NCBI GenBank assembly: GCA_963930655.1
Contig: OZ005610.1
Span: 24,249,001-24,313,000, forward strand
Direction of reading: 5' to 3'
DNA from: Myrica gale
Lineage: Eukaryota; Streptophyta; Magnoliopsida; Fagales; Myricaceae
Length of the DNA: 64,000 nt
Below, piece by piece: positions 50,871 through 62,729 of the stretch. How positions within the stretch are numbered: position 1 is the first letter of the stretch; every line of letters begins with the position of its first letter. Both the position numbers and the translations under genes were made by a program. The notes under the pieces were generated by a model. It did not search any database. It worked only from the letters and a program-made list of their open reading frames with translations, and was not told the origin of the DNA.

Positions 50871-53594
50871 ATGGATACTGAAGAAGGTAAATTGGATTCT
50901 GAATTAGAGAACAAACTTTACCAGATATACAAGTCTTTCTAGACCAGGTAAACCACCTGATAGCCTTTTCTAAGTGACTGTTGAAGGAATGTTAAATTGG
51001 GAGATAAAAAGGGGAAAATGTGTTAGATTGTTGTTTGACCAATGTTTTTTTTCTTCTGTTTCTGTTGGAGTACGAGCTTATATTTTGATGATTTTGAATG
51101 GAAATTCTGTGGTAGGGTTACGAAGTTTGAGGAACTAGTAGCTGTGGGAGCCAGGTTCCTTGTTGGTTTTCAGCAAGGGCTGGGTAAATTTTTCTCCTTG
51201 ATTATCGTTGTCCTGTGTTATGATGAGGTCTCTGTTCACAATTCAGACTAACATTAGACTCTTAAATATTCATAGAGTATCTTCGGTGGTATCCGAGTGA
51301 CAGAACACCTAAATTCGTTGGGAACATTTTTGAAGACAATGAAACAAAGAGACTTGAATTATATTTTGAAGGTGGATGCGTTAAAACTCACGATGGTGTG
51401 GATAATATAAGCAAGTGTAAGTGCAGTTGATATTTTGTCTTGCTCCTAATATGGTGCCTAGTTCAAGTTCTTTGTTTATGCAATGTCTTATTCTTTTAGA
51501 TGTCATTAGGATATTGGTGTTTCCTTTAACGTTTTGAATTTCTTGCACATAAAAACTATCGGTTTGTCTGCAATAATTATTCATTTGTGTTGAACTATGC
51601 ATACAGAAGTGCATACATGCCATCTTGGACTTTGTGAGCACTTAAGTAAAGGTAACTTCTCCTTCCAGAACATACCAGTTTCTGTTCTTATATGTATTCT
51701 TTCAAAGGGAACTTGTCAAAAAGCTTGTATGAATGTGAATGCCTTAACAGTGAGAACTAGATTTCATTTCCTGTTTCCAGCGTTTGTCATAGTCATTCAT
51801 GTTTGCAATGTATACTTGGTCAGTGGCAGATTTTAGTCATCTATCAAATGCTAGAAGTGTTGTTCCAATTCCTGAGGAGTTAAGTTACCTGCATCCAGGG
51901 GGAAAAAAGAAGGGAAAACTAATGATCTGTTTTGCTATGTTATCTTGGGATCCAGTAGTAATATTTTTCATTGTATGTCATATAAATTGCCTTTTTTCCT
52001 CTCTTCTACTGGCATACTTCAACAGAAGTTCATTGTCCGGGTTTATGTTCTGTGTAATGATTATTGTGATGAGTCCCCTTTTTGTTGTAATTTGGATGTT
52101 ATTGTTGTTAACTTCTGATCTCAACTTTTTTTCCCCTAGCTTTTTCTAGTTATTTGTGATTATTTTGATGCTTTCTCTTGAAATTACTGGACATTGGAGG
52201 TTTAATAGTTCCGACTTGAATCTCTTTGGCTTTAGATTTATGTTTACATTTTTAATGGGAATGCAGTAAAAAGCATACATAATGATTTTGAATGCCTCCT
52301 GGAGGATGTAATGGGAGCAATGCAAAATGTGAACGGTACTTTATCACCCATTTTGCGTGAAGATTCTGGTGATGGGTTCAATAAACAAGCAACTCATAAT
52401 GATGAGGTAGCCTTCTCTTGCCCAGCCCCTCTTCCTCCTGATCCCTGGTTTTCTTCTTTGTTTTTAGTAGTTAGGAGAGAACTTTTTCTTTTAATGTCCA
52501 AAGCGTGATGATATTATGCTTTCTGCATCCTCTAGTGTTTGTTATTCTCTTTCTTCTATTACAAGGACAGACATGCATTTTGAATTTTTCTTGCTATTTC
52601 ATACATTTGTGTTCTGGAAATGTCATCTTTCTGTAATCCATCATTTTCTGATGTAGGGGTCAAATATATGAAATGTATGATTGCGGCCTTGAAATTTCTC
52701 CTGCTCTTGTGGAGGATAAATTAGAACCTGTAAACATATACTTAAGAAAATGAAAAATATGGCAAGGTGTCTCTTAGATTGAACTCAATAATCTGTACCC
52801 CAACCCTACATGCGAAGCCTGGCTGTTATACCTTGCATTTTCTCATGAATAACAAGGTATTTCCATGCTAATCAATTTGCAAACTCTTGGCTATGCTCTG
52901 GACAACCATGTTGTTAAAATATTTATCTTGAACTTAAAATTTCTTGTCTAAGATTCTTTGAAGGTTATAATATTTTGGGTCACTAACAATGCTTGTCTAG
53001 ATCTTTTGAGCAATATTTTGCAAAGGCAAATTGGCAAAATAGAAGTTTCAATTTGTGAAGAAGTTTGGCAGATCTGTTCTGTTATCTTTGTATCTCTCCT
53101 ATTTGTTGGTTGAATGCTTTCGTTTGTAGCCTTTAGATCAAAAGGCAGAGTTGTAAGTATGACAGACTGATCTCTCTATCGTATATTGACTTGAAGTGCT
53201 ATTTGTTTGTTATGATTTAAACCTGTGTGCCGACACTTGTTCTTCTTGAGAAGGAAGAGGTGTCATCTCAATTTCAAAACCCTGAAGTAACAGCTGATTA
53301 TGCTGCCTTGATGGGGATCATTTACAGTATGGTTAAGCAAGACTATATAATGCAAGGTAATGATCTCCCTACCTCCATGTCATTTGTCCAGTCAGGATGA
53401 GCAGTACAGACAGATATCTTTTGGGGTTTCCGACGTTTGAATATATATGCTGTACCTTGTTGCAGGAAAAAATTGTTTCTGCTCTCAATTTCAAGACGTC
53501 CGCAGTGGAATTAGAGAGCTACTGCATGATGTGGTCTTTGCGTCCCTTTGTAAACGATGGGATAATGCATCAAGCTTGGAAACTAATCCCTTGA
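50871..53594 (+). pseudogene. conserved plant protein of unknown function, disrupted
   Basis: Seven exons follow GT-AG rules: 50871-50947, 51116-51183, 51276-51416, 51610-51651, 52267-52406, 53251-53356, 53462/53466-53594. The chain reads KLYQIYKSF, then TR-VTKFEELVAVGARFL, VGFQQGLEYLR, KTHDGVDNISKLHTCHLGL, CEHLSK, FECLLEDVMGAMQNVNG, YAALMGIIYSMVKQDYIMQ and EKIVSALNFK...MHQAWKLIP. It resembles a plant family I recall as DUF7795 (not verified). Two faults appear: codon 24 is TAG in frame (probably TTG originally), and the exon 6 donor leaves the last exon one base out of its conserved frame. The acceptor at 53251/53254 is a NAGNAG pair. The upstream leader appears to be spliced (ttttgcag just before the ATG). 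Either a recent pseudogene or two sequence errors would explain it. Confidence 0.65.
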
Positions 53595-54090
53595 CAATCA
53601 CAGACTTCTGGGTTATGAGTGCCAACTTATTCATTAATCGATTTGTAATCAGATGTCTAATTCATCTCACAAAATTACTCCTTTGTGTACTATGGGTTAT
53701 ATGTGCGTTGTGCGTTTGAGCAACAGCCTTATTTCTCATTTCATCACGGATTCTTTTGTAGATCGCAAGCTTGAAAAAAAAAATCTGTATTAAATTTGAA
53801 AAAGAAGTGGTCGTTGCAGTCGAGGCTGATGACTTTTTTGCTTGTTTCTTGATTAACTTGGGATCATGCTCAAATGATCTTAATCTACAAAAGCTATGAA
53901 TTTCAAAATATCCAGACTGCAAAAGGGTGGTGATAGTCAATTCCCGGTTTTCCCAATGGATGTACTAGGTGTCAACATTATTTGAATCTTTAACATTTGC
54001 ATGGAATCAGAAAAATGATGCGTCTCAAATGGATAACCAAGAACAAAGTCATAACAGAGATGACTCCTATCTATTAATACGTTCTAGTAT
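53595..54090. other. 3' flank, nothing further recognised
   Basis: This stretch runs from the end of the disrupted gene to the start of the LINE. A frame running on from the last exon to 53719 reflects the shifted reading only. Confidence 0.4.
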
Positions 54091-56478
54091 AAGAGTACAA
54101 TAAATGTCAACAGTCCTCAATAGATTGTCAAGGATATAAAAATCTCTGCACACTTATTGAGCCGTACACAAAACCAAGAATTTAAATCCTATAGAAATAG
54201 CAACATCTATCAGCAATCTGCCTATTAGTCTCTGTCCTTCTCATTCCCTTTAGAAAATTCCCTCTAGCTACTACATTAGTGGTGACATCAGTAAACACAT
54301 GCAACAGCCGCCTTGATTCCTTCCGGAAAATGCGTTGGTTTCTTTCCTTCCAGATGAAGTAGATGGCTGCAGTTAGTACAACCCGCATAATTCTGACGAA
54401 CAAAGTTTTACCCTTAAATTTCCTTGCCAGCCAGTCCACAACTTCCTTCCATTTTGATAAGTGACTGGGCATGCCACATCGATCCAAAAGAAGAACCCAA
54501 ATGCGGTGGGAGAAGGGACACTGAAAAAAAAAAGATGATCAACATCTTCGGGTCCACCCCTGCATAAAATACACTCTAGGTCGTTTTGCATACCTCTAGA
54601 AAGCAAGAATCTCTTAGTTGCTAGTCGCTCATAGAAAACCAGCCAAAAGATGAAGGAGAATCGTGGTACGTGGCTTGGGCCCCACAGAATATCATGCCAC
54701 GAAACCTTGGGGTAGCTGAGCAAGGGAATAAAGACAAAAGTTATAGTGTGAGTAAGCTTATTGTGTGAGTGTGTGAGTGGACGGGTGAGATTAGAAGTTG
54801 AGAAATCTAATGGCTGAAAAAATGACACGTCATTTAATGAACCCGACTCACGAACCCAACCCGCAAAACCGACCCGGTTTCATTAAATGACGTGACATTT
54901 TTTCAACCATTAGATTTCTCAACTTCTAATCTCACTCGTCCACTCACACACTCACACAATAAATTCACTCACACTATAACCGGCGCCAGGGAATAAAGAG
55001 CAGCTGCAACAGAAAAATTACCATTTGGGTTGGCAACCATAGCCTTCTATCGACTCTATTTGGCCAAGGCCGAAAGTGGGCAGAAGTGTGGCTCTCAACT
55101 TCCCTCCAAAAGTTACTCCAGCCAATGCCGGTGAGCCCCAGAGATAATATCTTTGATCATCGCATTAGGACCTAGCTGCGAAGAAATAATAGCAAGAGAA
55201 GAAAGTTTCTGATAAAGAGGCCCAATTGGATGCCAATCATCGTACCAACGCGATATACTCTCCCCATTCCCAATAATAGATCTTATCCTCTCCCTTGCTA
55301 GGTTGCGGAGACGTAGAATATTGCGCCAGCTCCAAAAGAATCAGATATGATGTTGATAACCCAGAGAGATTGCCCCCTTAAGCAAGTTCTTCTGAATCCA
55401 CTCCGCCCATATAGACTCAACTGGTTCATTTAAAAGGTGCCAAATATGTTTGAGAATACATGCTTGGTTCCATAGAGTCAGGTTTGAGATCCCAAGTCCC
55501 CCCTGTTGCTTAGGCCTACACAGTGTCCTCCACTCCACTTTAGCACCTCCCTTTTTTAGTTGACTACCCTTCCAAAGGAACTCGCGAAGTATCCTTTCAA
55601 TTCGTAAAATAGTGGCTCTCGACAGGATAAAATGAGCAGACCAGAATGTTTGGATCGCAAAGAGAATAGACTTAACTAGCTGGAGTCTTCCAACATAGGA
55701 CAAAAACTTGTTAGTCCAGCTTTTAGCACGTGTTAAAATTCTATCTGTCAAAACCTGGCAGTCAATACTCCGGAGACGGGTAGAGATTAACGGAACGCCC
55801 AGATATCTGATAGGAAGCTCACCCACTGAAAATCCTAACGTATTACAGATTTGGTTTCCCACTAGCTGACTGGTTCCACATAAAAAAACCTGACTTTTAC
55901 TTGGGTTCGGAATAAGCCCAGAGAGCAAGCCGAACTGGTAGAGGCATCCATGGATAAGAGACACTGATTCAGTTGTCCCTTTGGAGAAAAGGAGCAGGTC
56001 ATCAGCAAAACATAAGTGTGTCAGCTTCGTTTTCTTACATTGCCAACGATATTCAAAAGTTGGGTTGGCCGTCATGTTTCCCATCAGACTTGAGAAAATC
56101 TCCATAACCAAGGCGAACAAGTATGGGGACATGGGGTCTCCCTGTCGAAGTCCTCTCTCACCTGGAAAAAACCCACAGAGAGCACCATTGATCTTGATGG
56201 AGAACCTTTCTGTAGATAGACATTCCTCAATCCAGCGGATAAAACGAGGAGGAAAGCCAAAGACACCAAGAGCAACAAGGAGAAAGTCCCATCTGACGAG
56301 GTCATATGCCTTCAGACCACCTTTTCGCCATCTAATTTGTTGCTTTTGGTTTTTTTTGTATGTTCTCTGTGTAGATACTTTTTGACTCTGCGGGGATGAA
56401 TTTTGCTTTGTAAGGGCTATATCCATTTTTGTTTAGCTCGTTGGGGAATCAATACACTTACCAGTTACCCAAAAAAAA
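54090..56478 (-). mobile_element. L1-type LINE, body inverted relative to its tail
   Basis: The minus strand encodes reverse transcriptase from mid-domain (AYDLVRWDFLLVALGVFGFP; INGALCGFFPGERGLRQGDP; the catalytic box LCFADDLLLF; YLGVPLISTRL; KGGAKVEWRTLCRPKQQGGL), open from 56426 down to 55341. It then encodes the zinc-binding RVT end (CILCRGGPEDVDHLFF, 54828-54182). At 56327-56478 the plus strand instead has the look of a LINE 3' end (ccagttacccaaaaaaaa), opposite in orientation. No endonuclease part is present. The 54.7-55.0 kb interval is split by a MITE. Confidence 0.8.
54741..54979. mobile_element. 239-bp MITE inside the LINE
   Basis: Begins ttatagtgtgagtaagctta and ends attcactcacactataa. 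The arms are complementary for about 100 bp (gagattagaagttgagaaat / atttctcaacttctaatctc; cgtcatttaatga / tcattaaatgacg). The 12-mer agggaataaaga occurs at 54723-54734 and 54988-54999, just outside, which may be an enlarged target duplication with a few extra bases on each side. Confidence 0.85.
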
Positions 56479-57839
56479 GAGATGGTGATATAGGCTACTA
56501 CCATCAGTAGTTTATGCTGTTTTTTCGGAAACGTTACGCCAGATAGACGAACAGGGATAGTTGACAACAAGTGATATCGTCCAACACTCTAAACAGGACA
56601 TTCCCGTACTTAAACAGGTACGCATATTTTCTATTCTATTTCCATTTGTTGGCGTGGGGAATATATGCAGATATCATCGTGATCATCACCAAGCTTATGA
56701 GCTATGGTGAGCCTCAACTACTATGTGAGAGCGACGACTTTGTGATTAAACATTGAAAAAGAAAATCAAAGTAGCTTATAGTAAACATTAAACAACACAA
56801 GGACACGGCTCCGTGTTCATGTGCCATTGTTATTTGTTTAAGCTATCTTATCTAGTATTCTTAAATCATTGAACTGGTGCTGTTCTTTATTCAATGCCAC
56901 TGCTGAGCTGACCTGAACGTGCTCGCCCCAAAAAATAAGCAAAAGATCCGAGCAAGAAAAATCTGCGTTGAACAAGCTCAGAACATATCTACTCAGCGTA
57001 AATAGAATTTGAAGTCTGCGTTGAATTTGAACAAGTTCAGAACATATCTATCCACTCGTAAATAAATATATATATATATCCGTTGGAGAACACGTTTTGT
57101 GTTTATTGGGTAAGCAGGAAAACTTAGTTATCATAATTCTAAAGAGAGAATATTTTGAACACTCGAATCACTTTTTCACTCTTTCATATTCAAAGGGATT
57201 TTCACTTGAAAAAGAAAATGCTCCGTACTAATAGATTCGGGTCCATAACCATGATTTCAATGTACAAGATTTTGTAGCATTTACCATGACATCCTATCGA
57301 TTAGTATTAAACAGAAGAAATTCATTATAGATCAAACTTGGGATTTGCCATCCAGGTAAGATCGGTTCATGATCATGGATCTTTTTCTATCATATAGAAA
57401 GGGTTGTTGCACAAAATGAACGAAGCAGATTCAAGCACGAAGAAATTAACAATTTAACAAAGTCTTACTTGCCAGAGAAGTTCGATATATTGACTGCCAA
57501 ATTCTAGCCTCAAATGGCGGCAATTCGGAATAAGTAGGACATAAAATGAAGGCACTCGAGTCAAGGAGAAACATTGAGAACCACGGAAATTTTATAACAA
57601 GAACTACACCAACGATGGAACAAAAAGGATCAACCTTCCATTCATCTAAACATCACAAAGAGTCTGAATGAGCTTACACAACCAATCGTACATATACCAT
57701 TTTACATCTACATCAATTGAACCTCATGTTGCATCTCAACCTGACCAATTCTTCTTTCTATCAAGCACCATTTCCCTACCATAGTTTATAGTTTATGGTT
57801 TATTATTCCTTTTTCAGTCTTCGTCTTTTTCTCAGAGCA
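56479..57839. other. intergenic, PEPCK 3' flank
   Basis: An imperfect tandem repeat of about 55 bp lies at 56957-57068 (copies of tctgcgttgaa...cagaacatatctac), next to an AT repeat at 57066-57080. The stretch at 57640-57839 is likely the PEPCK 3' UTR. No gene was seen. Confidence 0.5.
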
Positions 57840-60800
57840 TTAGAAGTTTGGACCAGCTGCAAGGATCTCCTCGGTCAGCTTCTTGTCCTTGCCAATCTTG
57901 TAGTTAGTGAATGTCTCAAAGTTCTTCTTGAACAGGCCGCCCAGCTTCAACAGGGTATCTTGGTAAGCCTTCTTGTCTGACCACTGCAACCCAAAATCAG
58001 ATGTATCAGGTCACTGAAAATGGAAATCATCTGAAGACAGAAAATTGCCAAACGATAGTAAGAGGTAGAAGGCCAGCTTACAGTGTTCACAGGATCCAGG
58101 ATTTCAGAAGGCACTCCCTCGACCTCTGTAGGGATATTGAGGCCGAACACCTCAGTCCTTTTGTAATTTGCCGTTAGGAGGCTGCCAGAGTGGATGGCAT
58201 CAATGATTTTCCTGGTGTATGGCAACTTAATGCGGCTCCCTGAACCATACCTGAAGGGGGTTGAGAAGGAAAAATAATATCAGTTTTGTCTTGAAATTGA
58301 ACCAGCGGTATAATTTTTACTGAGATGCGCTCAATAAACAATTATGTTCTATCCATACCTTCCACCAGACCAGCCAGTGTTGACAAGCCATCCTGTGGCG
58401 CCCTGCTTCTGCATCTTCTCAGCCAGCATGGCTGCGTACTTGGTAGGGTGCAACATGATAAATGCAGCACCAAAACAAGCTGAGAATGTTGCCTGGGGCT
58501 CTTTCACACCCTCTTCTGTGCCTGCCACCTAAAATTTACAATGGGAGATTTAGTAGCAAATCAACAAGTAGCCCAATTAATTTTTTGACGTCCAATTCTT
58601 CACATGTTGCTTACTTAAAGGGAGTAGAAACTAGAAACTAGAAACTGCAACTTTGATAGTAATGTTGGAACCCCCTTTATTACTAAAACACTAAATTGAA
58701 ACTGGAAAGGTATTTAAGCAACGAGGAATTTACCAGAGCAGTATAGCCACTGATGAAATGGTACATAGTCTGTGCCAAGCTCAGTTTGCTCACTGGTGGG
58801 AGCACACCAAAGGCATCACATGCCAAAAGTATGACATTCTTTGGATGGGGACCTACGCATGGTATCTTCGCATTGGGGATGTACTCAATAGGGTAAGATG
58901 CGCGTGTGTTCTCTGTTTCAACAAGAAAAGCAAACTCATGAAAAGGTGGTACAATTTAACTAATCATATGTAAGCACATTAATAAATATATGAAGTGATT
59001 GGGAAAATATTTGATCATATATCCAAATAAGCTGTTCTTGGCTTTACTAAGTAAACTTTTTCCCATTCTTTATCGACTTGAAGCAGCTGGTGGTGAACAT
59101 ATATCATATTCACTTGAACATAAATAATTGAAAGCTTACCCGTGACAGATTTGGCAGAATAATCGACCTCCCTGGTGTGCTCATCAAACACCACATTCTC
59201 CAACACTGTCATTGACAAACGTTTGGTTATTCCAATGAAGACAAACACGACAAAACAATCTTGAGGATAAACTAGTCATTGCAATCAAAATGATCATCAT
59301 TAACTATCTCCTACCAGTCCCAAATTTAATGGCATTCCATATGTCAGGCTCCTTCTCCCTCGACAGATCAATGCACTTGGCATAGCAGCCCCCTTCAATA
59401 TTTGACACACCATTGTCGCTCCAACAGTGTTCATCATCTCCAATCAAATACCTATTGTGGTCAGTAGATAGCGTCGTCTTTCCAGTACCTAGTACAAGGA
59501 CATTAGAAAACAAAACTCATGAGTGACAATATGAAAAAGTATAAATAAGGGGCACATGCCAAATCTCATCTCATAACAGTTATAATAATAAGGTCCCAAG
59601 GACGGTGAGATAAGAGATAGAAGGCACATATCATAGCAGCATTTGGAGCCACATCATGCCCTGCTCCGATGATACTATACCTGACAATCCAAAGAAGAGG
59701 GCAACATCTCCATCTTTCCCCATATTGCAGCCAGAGTGTAAGGAGAGGATTTGACGCTTAGGCATGAGAAAATGCATAACACTGAACAGACCCTTCTTCA
59801 TTTCCCCGGCGTACTGGGTGCCGAGGATGACCATTTCCCTTCTACCAAGATTAAGATCTATGCTAGTAGAGGATGTCATGTAGTGCGTGTAACGATTACA
59901 TGGGAACTGGCCAGCATTGTATATAGTGAAGTCCGGAGTACCGAAATTCTCCAGCTCTTCAGGAGTGGGTCGGATACACCTGCCACCCACCCAGTTATCC
60001 AATTGTACACTAAGCTAATAGACACCATTACATTGATCGAGATTCCTCCTTGGCTAGGGATCATAATTACTCGATATAGGATAAATGAGGATAGTTTCAA
60101 CGTTTAAGGAGACTTATCTGGATGGCTTAGATCTCTTCGAAGGAACTACAAAGAAACAACAAGTACTGTAATTGTTAAGTAAACATATGTTCTACTTACA
60201 TGTTGTGCATGAACAAGGAATGGTAGGCTCTGGCAGAGACAATCCGGACTTTGATTCTATTCTCTGGATCCCAGTTCAAGAACTGATCATTGACAAAGAC
60301 CTGAAAATAATGAATTTCATCCCTTTGTCAATCATCGTCAACCTCCATACTTGAAAGCATGATTGAATATTATATTAATTCTGTCTCTTCACAACTATAT
60401 TTTCCCTTTAGTTAGCAACCCAGAAAGTCAAATACTTTACTGCCTACTCTGTTCATATTTACAAAATCAAAACACTTGAGATAACTCTGTTTACACTACA
60501 GTGCACAGAGGAACACAATGACCATAGATGAGTAAGGCATGCTTATTAATAGCTGAATGGCCTAGTGGACCAATTCATCCAATTATTATGTATACAACAA
60601 GATACGTCCTTCATTATTCTCTGGGATACAGGAGGGGTTGAGTAAGACACAAGTTTCATAAAAATAATACACCAAGGAACATCAATAAAACGCGTACAAA
60701 TAAATTAATTCTTTTCGAGATAAAGTTGCGTTTTCTTAAGTCCCCCAGTGGATCTTTTCTTATTTGGTTTCCTTTTTCTTTGGAGTCGGTGTTCCGTTCC

Positions 60801-62729
60801 GTCGACTGGGAAAAAAAAGTGAAGGATTTTAAAGTTCAAGACTAATTTGAAGAATTTTATATTTATCCAAAAAAAAAACAACAAATATACTACCACCAAC
60901 ATCACCATACCTAAAATGTAAATATTAAATACAGACAGTTTTCCTCTTATTCTTTTGTATTTTGTATTCATTCCATTTTGGAAGGTTTCTTCCTTTTTCT
61001 CCTCTTCAGTCAGAAAGCGCGTGAAAGTCGTAGTGATAACACTAATTAAAGCTATACCTCAGAAGCAAAATATAAATAAATAATAGAAATAAGAGCCTGC
61101 AATCTATCCTGTTTCATCAATAACAGAAGATAAAAAAGCCAGTAATAATTTACGGTTGGATGATGAAAGATTAGAAGATAACCTTGTCCAAAGAATTCAA
61201 GTAATCGACAGCTCTTTCTCTGTTCACCAAGAATGTGTGCTCGTCCATTTCAATGTTAGGTGAACCCCTGTCATCGACACAGCAGGTAAGTATACTGTAT
61301 AATACAGTTACAAGAAGAGAAAAGCTCAAAGGTACGCATAATGGCAGACATAGTCGAAATGACGACGGGGCACTCACTTTCCCCACCAAAGGTCATCCTC
61401 AGTAGTCTCATCCCTGACAACGCGCTTGTCTCTGGGAGATCGACCAGTCTTGGCTCCAGAAAGCGTTGCTAAGGCGCCGGTCGATGTGATGAATGACCCT
61501 TTCTCATACTTAATTGCCTGCTCATAAAGCTCTGCACCAAGCCCAATTCCCACAGACTAATTTGTTAGTATAGTAAACTACCATAATCTCGACCATAGAC
61601 ATAAGTCACGGAAAACCGACCACCACGGCACCACCTTAAATTATAACATATCCACCACAAGATGAGCAATAAAAGAGAAACTTGACAATATACCTCCAGG
61701 AGAGAGGTTGTAGAGGACATGTGTGAACTTCAGGGCACTGTCACTGACGTTGAAGGTCGGTGTGAATTGGTGGTGCGACACGTGCTTTGGGGTCTCTGCC
61801 TTCCGGGCTGGGTCTCCTTTCACCAACTTGGGTCCAGTTTCTCTCGTCAGAGACGCCAACGATGCACTGTTTGGTCAACAGAAAATACGCAACGTTAGGA
61901 AAACAAAGCAAGTTTGACTCAGTACATGCAAGCCCACAAGGTCTTCTTTCTTCCCGGAAATGTCTTCATAAAAAAAAAGTTTTTTTTTAAGGAAAAACGT
62001 ATTCCCAAGTTATCACGGGCAGGCCCACACGGGGGATATTTCAGTGATTTCCCGTAAAATTAAGATAGATTCTGGTAGACGAAGCAAGCCTGCCAAGACT
62101 TTTAACATAACGCATCTGGTATCTGGTAACGTGTCGTTTCTAAGGATGGCACATCAACCAAAACAGAGGCCCCACTTCCCATGATTCAATCATACCATTG
62201 ACTCTGCATCACCCGATCGTTGTACTTTTCCGAGTCAACAGGAAATTAAGAGGTTGGGTCCAGTAGTCACTGGGTCCCACACCTTTTTTTAGTTTTTCTT
62301 TGGCTAAAGTAACCCCGTCACCCCCCCCCCCCTTCTCGCCGCCGTCCGTGTTCACGTTTTTCCTGCACTCGTTCTTTAATACTATTTAGCTCTTTATAGC
62401 CCTTCAATTTTGGTGGTTGAGATAAGACAAAACTAATACAATGCATCCGGGTGTCTATATAACCTGATGGACTGGAGCTGTTGTTGGTGGCGCTCCTCTT
62501 CGGAGATAGGGGCGAAGGCACCTTGGGTCCCCTTAATGGGAGTGGTGGGTGCGGACTTCTTCTTCTGGAGCGAGTGTAGCTCGTCGATGGTCTGAGCCTT
62601 AACTGGAGGCCCGCTGTCATCGTGGCAGATCCCGTTCTCCTTCTTGTGCGTCTGGATCTTCGTCAGCCCGTTCCGTGCTGTACCGGTCCCGAAGCTGAAC
62701 TCTCCGTTGACGTTTCCGTTGGCTGCCAT
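57840..62729 (-). CDS. PCK1: phosphoenolpyruvate carboxykinase (ATP)
   Basis: Twelve exons, 659 aa: 62729-62464, 61866-61694, 61531-61378, 61267-61183, 60300-60200, 59979-59681, 59488-59315, 59205-59140, 58912-58734, 58528-58359, 58250-58082, 57983-57840. The enzyme converts oxaloacetate and ATP to PEP, CO2 and ADP in the cytosol, for gluconeogenesis from stored lipid and for amino-acid metabolism. Motifs are the P-loop GLSGTGKTT (357-365), the metal-binding LIGDDEHCW just after it, the substrate-site [29 protein letters not shown] and GWSGG. The first 90-140 residues are the plant-specific extension that carries phosphorylation sites. Length and splice pattern agree with plant PCK1 (about 670 aa). 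All catalytic motifs are intact, so it should be functional. The gene symbol could equally be PCK2. Confidence 0.96.

Noticed and set aside
55981..56385. 134-codon plus-strand open frame
   Set aside because: Antisense to the LINE reverse transcriptase, with no domain of its own.
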